A DNA stretch of 47,753 nt from Acidobacteriaceae bacterium (GTDB taxonomy: Bacteria; Acidobacteriota; Terriglobia; Terriglobales; Acidobacteriaceae). Every line of letters begins with the position of its first letter. The stretch's first letter is position 1. The stretch is taken from assembly GCA_027452245.1 (NCBI GenBank), contig DAIDGW010000020.1:1-47753 (forward strand). The letters run 5' to 3'. The notes beneath the pieces are model-generated. The model saw only the letters and a list, made by a program, of their open reading frames with translations, was not told the origin of the DNA and searched no databases. Below are positions 6,349 through 14,166 of this stretch, piece after piece. The position numbers and the translations under genes are program-made.

Positions 6349-6555
6349 CTACTTCCTCAGCAGACGCCTTGCCCTTTCGAGCCGCTCTTTTAGGCCGTCC
6401 TGAAAGGCCGGGTCCTTCTTCCGACTGTCGATGTGCTCAGCAATCGCGGCGCGAATCACTTCCGAAACCGGCATAGACTCCACGGCCGCGACGGTCTCAA
6501 GCGCGTCAGCCTGTTCTTCAGAAAGACGGATGGTCATCGCTTTAATGGGTTTCAT
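6349..6555 (-). CDS. Ribbon-helix-helix (CopG/Arc-like) regulator or antitoxin
   Basis: A 68-residue protein beginning MKPIKAMTIRLSEEQADALE, a classic RHH beta-strand and first helix. MPVSEVIRAAIAEHIDSRKK is the second helix with the N-cap serine, followed by a basic helical tail. Such proteins are dimeric DNA-binding antitoxins or small repressors. The start at 6555 gives the exact RHH beginning; 6597 would add residues from the operator region. No toxin gene is adjacent, so it may be an orphan or regulate the divergent ubiquitin-like gene. Several dyads in the intergenic region could be its sites. Confidence 0.78.
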   Translation of the reverse strand: MKPIKAMTIRLSEEQADALETVAAVESMPVSEVIRAAIAEHIDSRKKDPAFQDGLKERLERARRLLRK

Positions 6556-6572
6556 GGCTCCATACTGCACCG

Positions 6573-6619
6573 TGACATCATGATTGTCAAGTACCATGAT
6601 GCCGTGGTATCATGATACC
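6573..6619. promoter_or_regulatory. Cluster of dyads in the divergent RHH/ubiquitin-like promoter region
   Basis: Three overlapping symmetric elements occur: TGACA-N7-TGTCA (6573-6589), TACCA-N8-TGGTA (6592-6609) and a perfect 14-bp palindrome GGTATCATGATACC (6606-6619). ATCATGAT-like cores recur. The RHH protein encoded at 6349-6555 is the likely ligand, controlling both directions. Confidence 0.45.
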
Positions 6620-6638
6620 GATTGCCAAGGAGGTTCTC

Positions 6639-6857
6639 ATGAACCACGAGAAATACGATACGGAGCAGAAAAAGTCCGGCGACGAGCATCACCCAGAACA
6701 TCAATTTCACATCCAGATCGACCGGGTGCACTATACCGTCACGCAGCGTCACATGACCGGCGAGGCGGCTTCCTTCAAGTCGCTGTATCTGAAGCGCCCC
6801 TCCACAGCGTCTCAACTCCCAGCTCTTCGCTCGTGGGCGCTTCAGATACAGCACTAA
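6639..6857 (+). pseudogene. Truncated ubiquitin-like (multiubiquitin beta-grasp) gene
   Basis: The start at 6639 has a strong Shine-Dalgarno, AAGGAGG at 6627-6633. Residues 22-45 read HFHIQIDRVHYTVTQRHMTG, matching the first strands and the MTG helix start of bacterial multiubiquitin/beta-grasp domains. Such domains belong to ubiquitin-like conjugation systems with E1, E2 and JAB proteases. The remaining beta-grasp fold and the C-terminal glycine are absent. Instead the frame enters an 18-bp inverted repeat (6782-6852) and stops just after it. No E1, E2 or JAB gene is nearby. The gene is probably broken by a rearrangement or small insertion; the family call is moderate. Confidence 0.5.
6782..6852. 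repeat. Perfect 18-bp inverted repeat with 35-nt loop
   Basis: GCTGTATCTGAAGCGCCC at 6782-6799 is exactly complementary to 6835-6852. It replaces the expected 3' part of the ubiquitin-like gene. It could be the ends of a very small mobile element, a strong transcript hairpin or the junction of a past rearrangement. No T-tract follows it. The stretch from 6858 to about 7080 shows no recognisable gene; an open frame around 6940-7070 matches nothing I know. Confidence 0.7.
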
Positions 6858-7082
6858 GACTTGTCATTACTGATTCTCGTGCTTGGCACCGCCAACTTCC
6901 GGGGATCATGACGGGCAGGATCAGGCCAGCTATGATGCGATGGCGGAATTCTCTAAATGGCTGGAGGCAGGCGAGGAGAGCATCTTCTCCTTGGAAACAG
7001 AGAAAAACCTGCGAAGTGCATCCTACGAACTGTCTGAAGCCGCGGCCAGAACTAAGAAATTCCCAGAAATAAAAATCTTCCC

Positions 7083-7133
7083 GACGGCTTGTAGAATTCC
7101 GGTCTGGCGGTTCGTCGTTCTAGTGAAGGCCGG
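7083..7133 (+). promoter_or_regulatory. ECF42-type promoter element, copy 1
   Basis: This 51-bp stretch matches 9231-9281 at 46 of 51 positions. It contains TGTAGA (7090-7095), a 17-bp spacer and CGTC (7113-7116). These resemble the TGTCGA and CGA/TC elements I recall for ECF42 sigma factors. It lies 38 bp upstream of YCII-1. The ECF42-type sigma gene is encoded at 10126. Confidence 0.6.
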
Positions 7134-7171
7134 CAAAGAGCCGCTTGAAGGGACTAAGACAGGAGAAGACA

Positions 7172-7516
7172 ATGCCGCAATATTTGGTTGCTGGTTACAT
7201 CCCCGACAACTTCGACCCGTCCACAGTGGATGAAGCGATGGGCCGCGCGATCCACGCGTTCAACCAAGAGATGGATGCCGCCGGTGTCCTGAAATTCGCT
7301 GGTGGCCTTGGGTCCGCAAAGTCGCTGCGAGCGCAGACCGATGGCCGAGTCCTCATCACCGACGGGCCGTACCTTGAGGCCAAGGAACACATCGGCGGTC
7401 TTTATATATTGGAATGCGCTGACATGGACGAGGCGCTGGCATGGGCGCGCAAAGGCGTCGCTGCCGCACGGGGGAAGGTCGAGGTGCGAGAGATCTTCTT
7501 CAATCCGGCGGAGTAA
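7172..7516 (+). CDS. YCII/DGPF-domain protein 1
   Basis: A 114-residue protein starting MPQYLVAGYIPDNFD and carrying the DGPF-type motif as ITDGPYLEAKEHIGGLYIL. YCII/DGPF proteins are small ferredoxin-like-fold proteins of unknown reaction, very often encoded with ECF42 sigma factors. AGGAG at 7161-7165 supports the start. It is the first gene after promoter copy 1, followed 95 bp later by two secreted paralogs. It resembles YCII-2 more closely than YCII-3 (shared MPQYL start and DGPYLEAKEH core), as expected from a local duplication. Confidence 0.85.
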   Translation: MPQYLVAGYIPDNFDPSTVDEAMGRAIHAFNQEMDAAGVLKFAGGLGSAKSLRAQTDGRVLITDGPYLEAKEHIGGLYILECADMDEALAWARKGVAAARGKVEVREIFFNPAE

Positions 7517-7611
7517 CCCTAGCCCACACACAAAAATCTATTGCTCAAGGCGCGCACTGCGCGTCGAAGGTAGTCCGCGTCCAAAAGTCCCATTTCTCAG
7601 GAGAAAAAACA

Positions 7612-8307
7612 ATGCGGAGAAAGAAGCTTGCTGCAATCGCAATCACAAGCTTGGCGCTGCTCGTTGTGCTCGCCCCGTATCGGGTGACCGCGCAGGATAC
7701 CGCAACGCCCTATCCGAAGATGGCCCCGGTCGATCAATATCTAATGAATCGCGATGCGGAAATCGCCCTGGCTCGGAGCGCCGCACCTGAGTCTATCTCA
7801 CGCGACGCTGAGGTCCTGATCCTTGGACGTCACGGTTTCGAAACGGCGGTCCCGGGCAAAAATGGTTTCGTTTGTGTCGTGGAACGGTCGTGGACTTCCG
7901 CTCCCGATGCTGATTTTTGGAATTCCAGAGTGCGGGTCCCGGTCTGCTACAACGCGGCCGCCGCGCATTCCTTCCTTCCGCGCAACCTGAAAAGGACCGA
8001 GCTGATTCTGGCAGGACGCACGAAAGCAGAAACGGACGAGACCATCGCGGCCTCGATCGAAAAAAAAGAACTGCCGGCGATGGAAAACGGGGCAATGTGC
8101 TACATGATGTCGAAGCAAGGATACGGCGGCGATACCGTGCCACACTGGCCAGCTCACCTCATGTTTTATTTTTCGCACACCGCTCCCGCAGCTTGGGGAG
8201 CGAATCAGCCGGGTTCTCCCATCGTCGCTATGAGCGACGACCGCGAGCGCCTCACAGAGTTCGTGATTCCTGTGCGACGGTGGTCCGACGGGAAGGAAGC
8301 CCGATAA
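7612..8307 (+). CDS. Secreted protein of unknown function, paralog 1
   Basis: A 231-residue protein with a signal peptide (MRRKKLAAIAITSLALLVVL, cleavage likely after TAQ). The mature part begins YPKMAPVDQYLMNRDAEIAL and includes VLILGRHGFETAVPGKNGF, GAMCYMMSKQGYGGD, AHLMFYF and AAWGANQPGSP. I know no functional family. It is clearly homologous to the next gene, sharing the motifs MAPx2QYLMNRDAEIALARS, KNG-V-C, YMM, HLMF and WGAN. The Shine-Dalgarno is CAGGAG. It probably belongs to the ECF-controlled operon that starts at 7090. Conserved cysteines and histidines hint at binding or catalysis outside the cytoplasm, but this is unproven. Confidence 0.8.
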   Translation: MRRKKLAAIAITSLALLVVLAPYRVTAQDTATPYPKMAPVDQYLMNRDAEIALARSAAPESISRDAEVLILGRHGFETAVPGKNGFVCVVERSWTSAPDADFWNSRVRVPVCYNAAAAHSFLPRNLKRTELILAGRTKAETDETIAASIEKKELPAMENGAMCYMMSKQGYGGDTVPHWPAHLMFYFSHTAPAAWGANQPGSPIVAMSDDRERLTEFVIPVRRWSDGKEAR

Positions 8308-8378
8308 GCATTTGACGAAAGCGGGCTTGATCGAAGTGGAACGGAGAAGAACGGAACCGAAAAGTACGGAGGAGATCG

Positions 8379-9143
8379 ATGAATCGAAAGAGAATGTCAC
8401 GAAATCAAGAACGCGGCAGTTTACCGATTGCATTCGCCATTGTGGCCGCCCTGATCGCGGCGGCGTCGTTGCCCGGCGCCGCACAAGACGCGAAACAAAC
8501 GTATCCCAGGATGGCCCCGATCCAACAATATCTGATGAATCGTGATGCGGAAATCGCCCTGGCCCGGAGCGCCGCGCCAGACGCCGTTTCGCGCGAAGCC
8601 TCAGTTCTCGTCCTGACCCGCCACGGATACAAAACCGCAATCGAAGGAAAAAACGGTTGGGTCTGCTGGGTTGGACGCAGCTGGATGGCGATGTTCGACC
8701 ATCCCGAGTTCTGGAACCCGAAAATCCGTGCCGCAGATTGCCTCAACCCGCCTGCCGCGCGCTCGATCCTTCCATACGCGTATAAACGCACCGATCTACT
8801 TCTGGCTGGACATTCCAAGGAAGAAGTCATCGCCGCAATCAAAGCCGCGATCGACAAAAGAAAATTGCCATCTCTCGAGCTGGGGGCTGTCTCCTACATG
8901 ATGGCGAGGTCTTCCTACCTGACCGACAGTGGCGACCACAATATGCCTCACCTGATGTTCTTCCGAACCGAGAGAGACGACGCAGACTGGGGCGCCAACG
9001 TAACTAACTCCCCCGTGCTCGCCGTAAATTATTGGTACCTGTCCGCCGACGCCTACCCACAACTCAAAGCTTTCCCGCCACTATCCGTGTTCTTGGTAGC
9101 AGTGGACAAATGGTCTGACGGGAGCCCGGGGCCACGTATGTAG
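8379..9143 (+). CDS. Secreted protein of unknown function, paralog 2
   Basis: A 254-residue protein with an N-terminal export signal (hydrophobic LPIAFAIVAALIAAASLPG, cleavage likely after GAAQ). It then reads TYPRMAPIQQYLMNRDAEIA, nearly the same as paralog 1. The DNA over this core (about 7738-7785 and 8529-8576) differs at only a few positions. Later blocks HGYKTAIEGKNGWVCWVGRS, VSYMMARSS, PHLMFF and WGAN are shared. It is longer than paralog 1 near the C-terminus. GGAGG precedes the start. The gap from paralog 1 is 71 bp with no terminator, which suggests co-transcription. Function is unknown. Confidence 0.8.
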   Translation: MNRKRMSRNQERGSLPIAFAIVAALIAAASLPGAAQDAKQTYPRMAPIQQYLMNRDAEIALARSAAPDAVSREASVLVLTRHGYKTAIEGKNGWVCWVGRSWMAMFDHPEFWNPKIRAADCLNPPAARSILPYAYKRTDLLLAGHSKEEVIAAIKAAIDKRKLPSLELGAVSYMMARSSYLTDSGDHNMPHLMFFRTERDDADWGANVTNSPVLAVNYWYLSADAYPQLKAFPPLSVFLVAVDKWSDGSPGPRM

Positions 9144-9230
9144 GTCCGACACTAAAAGTGAGGGGAGGCCTTCATTTCGCGAGTTTTGCGAAGATGTGTA
9201 CAGGACAATAACCCACAACATAATTTCCCT

Positions 9231-9281
9231 GACCGCTTGTAGAATTCCGGTCTGATTGTTCGTCGTTCTAATGAAGGCCGG
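9231..9281 (+). promoter_or_regulatory. ECF42-type promoter element, copy 2
   Basis: This is the second copy of the 51-bp element. TGTAGA is at 9238-9243 and CGTC at 9261-9264, with the same 17-bp spacing as copy 1. It lies 37 bp upstream of YCII-2 and would drive the YCII-2 / YCII-3 / sigma operon, making the sigma factor autoregulated. Confidence 0.6.
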
Positions 9282-9318
9282 GAAGAGAATCCCACCAATG
9301 ATGAGTCCAGGAGGAAAA

Positions 9319-9672
9319 ATGCCACAATATCTGCTTACTATCCAACACCCACGAAATTATGAACTGCCCGCCGATGCTGAAGCAATGATGAGCGACATCA
9401 GCGCGCTGAACCGAGAGATGATCGCTGCCGGAGTGAGGGACTTTGCCGGAGGGCTGCAGCCGGCAAACAAGGCGAAATCGGTGCGCAAGCAGGCCGACGG
9501 AGAAGTGGTCGTTAGCGATGGGCCCTATCTCGAGGCTAAGGAGCATGTGGGCGGTCTCTGGCTGCTGAAGTGTGCCGATATGGATGAGGCGGTAAAGTGG
9601 GCGCGCAAGGCCGCTGTCGCTTGCAGGGTTCCGGTTGAGGTCAGAGAATTCCTTGCCGGTCCGGCGAAATAG
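9319..9672 (+). CDS. YCII/DGPF-domain protein 2
   Basis: A 117-residue protein starting MPQYLLTIQHPRNYE, with VVSDGPYLEAKEHVGGLWLL as the DGPF-type core and AVKWARKAAVACRVPVEVRE at the end. AGGAGG sits six bases before the ATG at 9319. It heads the operon that ends with the ECF sigma factor and is separated from YCII-3 by 38 bp. It and YCII-1 are the two genes directly behind the duplicated promoter, so promoter and gene were probably duplicated together. The biochemical role of DGPF proteins is not established. Confidence 0.87.
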   Translation: MPQYLLTIQHPRNYELPADAEAMMSDISALNREMIAAGVRDFAGGLQPANKAKSVRKQADGEVVVSDGPYLEAKEHVGGLWLLKCADMDEAVKWARKAAVACRVPVEVREFLAGPAK

Positions 9673-9710
9673 AAAACCTGTCCTGAACAAGAATGATAAG
9701 GAGAAACTAG

Positions 9711-10121
9711 ATGCGCTTCATGATGATGGTGATCCCCAAAGGCTACGAAGCGGCGGCACCGGATGCTGTTCCCACGGCGGAAGCGGTGGCGAAGATGATG
9801 GAGTACAACAAGGCGCTGCAGAAGGCGGGAGTTCTGCTGGCGCTCGATGGCCTGCTTCCTCCTTCTACCGGAGCACGTATTTCATACTCAGACGGCAAGG
9901 CGACGGTCACTGACGGGCCGTTTGCCGAGGCGAAGGAAGTCGTCGGTGGCTATTGGATCCTCCAGGTCCGCTCGCGCGAAGAGGCCATTGAATGGGCGAA
10001 GCGTGCTCCCATGTCCGACAATGAGGTGATCGAAGTCCGCCAGATTCATGAGATGTCTGACTTTCCCGCAGACGTTCAAAAAGCGGCCGAAGGCTTCGAG
10101 CACCGGAACGTTGTAGCCTAG
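9711..10121 (+). CDS. YCII/DGPF-domain protein 3
   Basis: A 136-residue protein starting MRFMMMVIPKGYEAAAPDAV, with VTDGPFAEAKEVVGGYWILQ, the canonical DGPF motif. It is the most typical ECF42-partner DGPF protein of the three; the MRFMM(M)-x-P-K-G-Y start is common in that group. AAGGAG lies upstream. The stop is four bases from the sigma factor start, so the two are almost certainly co-translated. It may act in the signalling that controls the sigma factor, but no mechanism is known. Confidence 0.88.
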   Translation: MRFMMMVIPKGYEAAAPDAVPTAEAVAKMMEYNKALQKAGVLLALDGLLPPSTGARISYSDGKATVTDGPFAEAKEVVGGYWILQVRSREEAIEWAKRAPMSDNEVIEVRQIHEMSDFPADVQKAAEGFEHRNVVA

Positions 10122-10125
10122 ATGC

Positions 10126-11406
10126 ATGAGCGATGTAGCTAAGACGATTGAGGCCGTGTGGAAGATCGAGTCCACCCGCCTTATCGCCGCGATTGCTCGC
10201 GTCACCCACGACATCGGGATCGCCGAGGAGTTGGCGCAGGATGCCCTCGTGACTGCCCTCGAAGTTTGGCCCAGGGAAGGCATCCCTGACAATCCCGGCG
10301 CGTGGCTGATGACGGCGGCGAAGCGGCGTGCAATTGATTTGTTGCGGCGAGGCCGCATGCTCGTGCAAAAGCATGAAGAGGTTGCCCGCCAGTTCGAGTT
10401 CCAACAGCAGCAGCTTGGAGATGCTTTGGAACACTCTCTGGATAAGGTGATCGATGATGACGTGCTGCGGCTCATCTTCACCGCATGCCATCCCGTGCTT
10501 GCGATGGAAGGACGGATCGCGCTCACCTTGCGCCTGATCGGCGGCCTCACCACGGCGGAGATCGCGCGTGCGTTTCTTGTGCCGGAAAAGACGTTGGGCC
10601 AGCGCATCTCTCGCGCCAAGAAAACCCTCTCAGAGGCACACGTTCCGTTTGAGACGCCGAGTGGGGACGAGTTGCGCCGTAGAGTTGATTCTGTGCTCAC
10701 GGTGGTCTACCTGATTTTCAATGAGGGTTACACCGCAACCTCGGGCGATGAGTGGATGCGCGCGGCTCTCGCGGAAGAGGCGCTGCGCCTGGGGCGCATG
10801 CTGGCGCAACTTCTCCCCGCCGAGTCTGAGGTTCACGCACTTCTGGCTCTGATGGAACTCAATTCGTCGCGCAGTGCAGCGCGCCGAGGCAAAAATGGTG
10901 AGGCGGTCTTGCTACCCGATCAGGACCGCTCGTTGTGGGACTACGCGCAAATCCAGCGAGGAATGACCGCGCTCGAACATGCGCAAAAACTAGGCGGTGG
11001 CGCGAAACCCTACGCGTTGCAGGCAGCCATTGCCGCATGTCACATGCGCGCCCGCACCGCCGAAGAGACAGACTGGGACCGCATCGTTCTTCTCTACGAC
11101 GCCTTGCTCGAAATCAATCCATCTCCAATCGTGGCGCTCAATCGCGCAGTCGCCGTCGGCATGGTCCAAGGCCCAGCCGCAGGACTCGACGCACTCGACC
11201 GAGCCGCCGCCCTCGCCGGTGACTCTGCCCTAGCCGGTTACCATCTGTTTCCCAGCGTTCGCGGAGACCTGCTGATGAAGATGGACAGGCTCTCTGAGGC
11301 ACGTGAAGAAATCCAACGCGCCATCGCAATGACGAGGAACCTGCGGGAACAGGAATTGCTGGCGAACAGGTTGAAGCAGTTGGAGAAGACGGCCTTCTCC
11401 GTATAG
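10126..11406 (+). CDS. ECF42-type RNA polymerase sigma factor with C-terminal TPR-like extension
   Basis: A 426-residue protein (COG4941-like). Region 2 is IAEELAQDALVTALEVWPRE through AAKRRAIDLLRRGR. Region 4 is ALTLRLIGGLTTAEIARAFL followed by LGQRISRAKKTL. The remaining 230 residues form a helical extension with LIFNEGYTATSGDEWMRAAL and AIVALNRAVAVGM-like repeats (here PIVALNRAVAVGM), typical of ECF42. In that group the extension is needed for activity and there is no anti-sigma gene; none is seen here. Targets are usually the adjacent DGPF genes, consistent with the two matching promoter elements at 7083 and 9231. Confidence 0.9.
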   Translation: MSDVAKTIEAVWKIESTRLIAAIARVTHDIGIAEELAQDALVTALEVWPREGIPDNPGAWLMTAAKRRAIDLLRRGRMLVQKHEEVARQFEFQQQQLGDALEHSLDKVIDDDVLRLIFTACHPVLAMEGRIALTLRLIGGLTTAEIARAFLVPEKTLGQRISRAKKTLSEAHVPFETPSGDELRRRVDSVLTVVYLIFNEGYTATSGDEWMRAALAEEALRLGRMLAQLLPAESEVHALLALMELNSSRSAARRGKNGEAVLLPDQDRSLWDYAQIQRGMTALEHAQKLGGGAKPYALQAAIAACHMRARTAEETDWDRIVLLYDALLEINPSPIVALNRAVAVGMVQGPAAGLDALDRAAALAGDSALAGYHLFPSVRGDLLMKMDRLSEAREEIQRAIAMTRNLREQELLANRLKQLEKTAFSV

Positions 11407-11683
11407 GTGCGAGGGTGACACGATTTTAGGATGCTTCATCTTGTTCTCCTCCTTCACTGCGGACTTTATCACGAGGCGTCATTATGAGTGGATGCCCAAG
11501 ATCTGCCATTGAGTTTTTAAAGAAGACCTCAGTACATCGGTCGTTCATCCTGCTTTATTGGCTATCCGCATCATCCGCCTTGATTACCTGCCATTGAGAG
11601 GCCAAGATTTGTCCATTCGCAGGATGCTACGGACATTGTTTGGGACTTGCATCCAGTTTCAGATTGAGCGGAGGAAAAGGTCA

Positions 11684-13375
11684 ATGAAATTCGGGCATGC
11701 GACTATCGCATGTGGGCTCATCTTGTGTCTCTTTTCTGCATGTGGCGGCGGTGGCAGCAACCATTCGACACAGCCCTTAGCCATAACGACAAGTACGCTC
11801 GCCGATGCAACGGTCGGAGTGGCCTACCAACAGACCTTATCTGCCAGCGGGGGAGTTCCGCCGCTTAGTTGGTCGATTTCCGCCGGTAGTCTCCCAGCCG
11901 GTCTAACGATGGACAATGTTGGAATGATATCTGGTACTCCGACAGGAACCGGAGGTACAGCAAGTTTCGCCGTCGCCGTTTCGGATTCGGAAAGTCCGGC
12001 AGCAAAGGCGACGCGGAACTTCAGCTTGAAAGTAAACTCGTCGGCTACATCGCTGCTGAAAGGAGACTATGCATTTCTCTTCACCGGCTATTTCAACGGA
12101 TACTTTACTGGCGTAGGCAGCTTCTCGGCCGATGGTGCAGGTAACATCACCAATGGGCTGGTCGATACGAATGGCCTAACAGGTCCGACCCAAAATCAAT
12201 TCACTGGAACCTACGTCATCGGGGCGAATACTCTTGGCACGATGCAGTGGACGTTCACCGGGCCGGGAGGCGGATCGAGCACCTATGCCATCGCACTCTC
12301 TCAAGATGGAAATGCCCGATTCATCCAGTACGATTCTCACGGCGTCCAAGGATCAGGAGTAATCAAACCGCAGGACAGTAGTGCATTCTCTGCCGGGAAA
12401 ATCGCAGGTAGCTACGCGTTTGGGCTCGTCGGAATTGATGGATCAGGCGGGAAGCGGATGGCATTGGCTGGTGAGTTCCAGTCGGACGGAGTATCTGGTT
12501 TTAATGCGGGCATAACGGACATCAATGATAATGGAGCGGAGTCAGCAGATGTACCCGTAACAGGAACTTACAGTGTGGCCTCTAATGGCCGCGGTATTGC
12601 GGTTCTTAGCGTCAGCGGAATTGGTACCGTGAACGTCGCATTCTATATTGTAAATGCGAACGAATTGCTAGTCGCCGAAACAGATACCGTGGCGTCGGGC
12701 CATCCCCTGGTTGATGGCGACATTTTGCAACAAACCGGCGCGGGTTCTTTCAGCAATAGTTCGCTGGCTGGCGTGAGTGTCCTTGAAAGCGATGCTGCCA
12801 ATGCCGCACCCGGCGTGACAACGGTCTCACTCGGTTTGCTGAACGTGACCAGCCCTGGGACTCTCAGTTTGAGCGAGGACATCAACTCGGACGGAACACT
12901 TACGGCAAATTCGCAGACACTTACCTACTCTGTTGCATCGAACGGACGTGTAACTACAACAGGTACTAACCCGCCAACCTTGTATCTTGTCGACCAAGAC
13001 CACGCATTCATACTTTTCCCTGACGCTGTTGTGAGTTCTGGAGTGATTGAAGCACAGGCGCCCGGTCCCTTGACGGATGCCTCATTGGTGAATACTTACG
13101 ATGGTGGAACCATTACATTGGCGGCCTCTGGCTTTGCCGAAATAGACGCGTTGTCGGCCGACGGCAATGGTAGTCTGGCTGAAACGTTCAATAACAGTGA
13201 TGGAACTCACCTTCAGCAGGGCACGCGCTCGCTCATGTATGCTGTCGCGTCGAATGGACGGGTAACCCTGACCACGGCACAAGGTTCAGATGCCGGGATT
13301 CTTTACATCATTTCACCAACCAAGGCTGTTGAAATTACAAATGGCAATCCATCGCTCAGCTTCTTCGAACATTGA
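11684..13375 (+). CDS. Secreted lipoprotein with putative Ig domain and internal repeats
   Basis: A 563-residue protein. The start at 11684 follows GAGGAAAAGG and gives a lipoprotein signal peptide with lipobox LFSAC. A glycine-rich linker follows, then a putative Ig (He_PIG) domain: [19 protein letters not shown], then [17 protein letters not shown] and [11 protein letters not shown]. Residues 110-563 contain three or more repeats of about 110 residues, marked by (T/L)YSVASNGR or YAVASNGR. Such proteins are common surface lipoproteins in Acidobacteriota; no enzymatic motif is seen. It is convergent with the LytTR regulator gene. The 277 bp upstream, from 11407, hold no recognisable gene. Confidence 0.82.
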   Translation: MKFGHATIACGLILCLFSACGGGGSNHSTQPLAITTSTLADATVGVAYQQTLSASGGVPPLSWSISAGSLPAGLTMDNVGMISGTPTGTGGTASFAVAVSDSESPAAKATRNFSLKVNSSATSLLKGDYAFLFTGYFNGYFTGVGSFSADGAGNITNGLVDTNGLTGPTQNQFTGTYVIGANTLGTMQWTFTGPGGGSSTYAIALSQDGNARFIQYDSHGVQGSGVIKPQDSSAFSAGKIAGSYAFGLVGIDGSGGKRMALAGEFQSDGVSGFNAGITDINDNGAESADVPVTGTYSVASNGRGIAVLSVSGIGTVNVAFYIVNANELLVAETDTVASGHPLVDGDILQQTGAGSFSNSSLAGVSVLESDAANAAPGVTTVSLGLLNVTSPGTLSLSEDINSDGTLTANSQTLTYSVASNGRVTTTGTNPPTLYLVDQDHAFILFPDAVVSSGVIEAQAPGPLTDASLVNTYDGGTITLAASGFAEIDALSADGNGSLAETFNNSDGTHLQQGTRSLMYAVASNGRVTLTTAQGSDAGILYIISPTKAVEITNGNPSLSFFEH

Positions 13376-13407
13376 TTAACACCCAATACGCCACGGTAGT
13401 TGGCTTG

Positions 13408-14166
13408 TTAAGCGTACCCGAGTGCTCTGAGGGCTTCATCCTTATAGCCTCGGCTAATGGGAAGCGTTGTACCGTCCCGGAGTTCGACGGCATATTCTCC
13501 AAACGGGAGGGATTTTAGCTTCTTAACCCGATCCAGATTAACAATGGTCGACCGATGGATCCGGATAAAGTTGTGTCTAAGTAAGTCTTGTTCAGCCTGT
13601 TGCATGGTCTGCCGGGAAATATGTGTTTGACCCGCAGTGTGAAAGCAAACATAGCTGCCCGCGGACTCAGCCCAGTCGATTTCCGCAAGTTTGAGAATTA
13701 CAACGTCGCCGTCTGTCTTGACCGCGATCCTGTCCTGTGCTCCCCTTCGCCGTCCGACATCCTGCATAAGATCCAGCACACGTTGGCGGATATCGCCCTC
13801 CTCGCTGTTCAGCTTGCGAACTCGTGTCAGGGCCTCATGGAGACGTGCTGGTTCCACGGGTTTCAGCAGATAATCAACCGCGTGAATCTTGAATGCGCGC
13901 ACAGCAAATTGCTCGTAGGCAGTAACGAAAACAATGGCGGGCATGTGCTCCGGGTCCAGGGATGCGACGATTTCAAATCCGGCCATCTCGGGCAGTTGGA
14001 TGTCAAGTAGAACCAGATCAGGTCGATTGCGCCGGATCGCCCGCACTGCATTTTTCCCGTCGCCAACTTCGCCTATGATTTCAATTTGAGGCTCCTCCTG
14101 CAGCAGTAGCCTGAGCCGTTCGCGCGCCAAGGGCTCGTCGTCAACAATGAGTATCCGCAGTATCAA
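13408..14166 (-). CDS. LytTR-family response regulator
   Basis: A 252-residue protein. The receiver domain (1-120) has the acidic pocket D9-D10, phosphoacceptor D55 in LVLLDIQLPEM, and the conserved FVTAYEQFAVRAF and DYLLKPV segments. A LytTR DNA-binding domain follows at about 145-250: RIAVKTDGDVVILKLAEIDW, then NFIRIHRSTIVNLDRVKKL. It will act as a transcription factor controlled by the kinase encoded immediately upstream. The kinase stop and this start overlap as ATGA, so stoichiometric translation is expected. Targets are unknown; LytTR regulators usually bind paired direct repeats. Confidence 0.93.
   Translation of the reverse strand: MILRILIVDDEPLARERLRLLLQEEPQIEIIGEVGDGKNAVRAIRRNRPDLVLLDIQLPEMAGFEIVASLDPEHMPAIVFVTAYEQFAVRAFKIHAVDYLLKPVEPARLHEALTRVRKLNSEEGDIRQRVLDLMQDVGRRRGAQDRIAVKTDGDVVILKLAEIDWAESAGSYVCFHTAGQTHISRQTMQQAEQDLLRHNFIRIHRSTIVNLDRVKKLKSLPFGEYAVELRDGTTLPISRGYKDEALRALGYA

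Noticed and set aside
6552-6854. Minus-strand frame of 100 codons over the ubiquitin-like gene
   Set aside because: It starts within the inverted repeat and runs antisense to the frame with the strong AAGGAGG start.
6883-7233. Plus-strand frame of 116 codons before YCII-1
   Set aside because: It reads through the ECF-type promoter into YCII-1 out of frame. The part around 6940-7070 could be a gene remnant but matches nothing I know.
7798-8640. Minus-strand frame of 280 codons over the two secreted paralogs
   Set aside because: It mirrors conserved plus-strand coding sequence with signal peptides and Shine-Dalgarno sites; its own translation is arginine/serine-rich with no domain.
9888-10700. 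Minus-strand frame of 270 codons over YCII-3 and the sigma factor
   Set aside because: It is a high-GC shadow of the sigma factor, which has clear region 2 and region 4 motifs.
11684-13375. Possible autotransporter or enzyme reading of the repeat lipoprotein
   Set aside because: There is no C-terminal barrel and no catalytic motif; the lipobox and Ig-like plus repeated blocks support a surface lipoprotein only.
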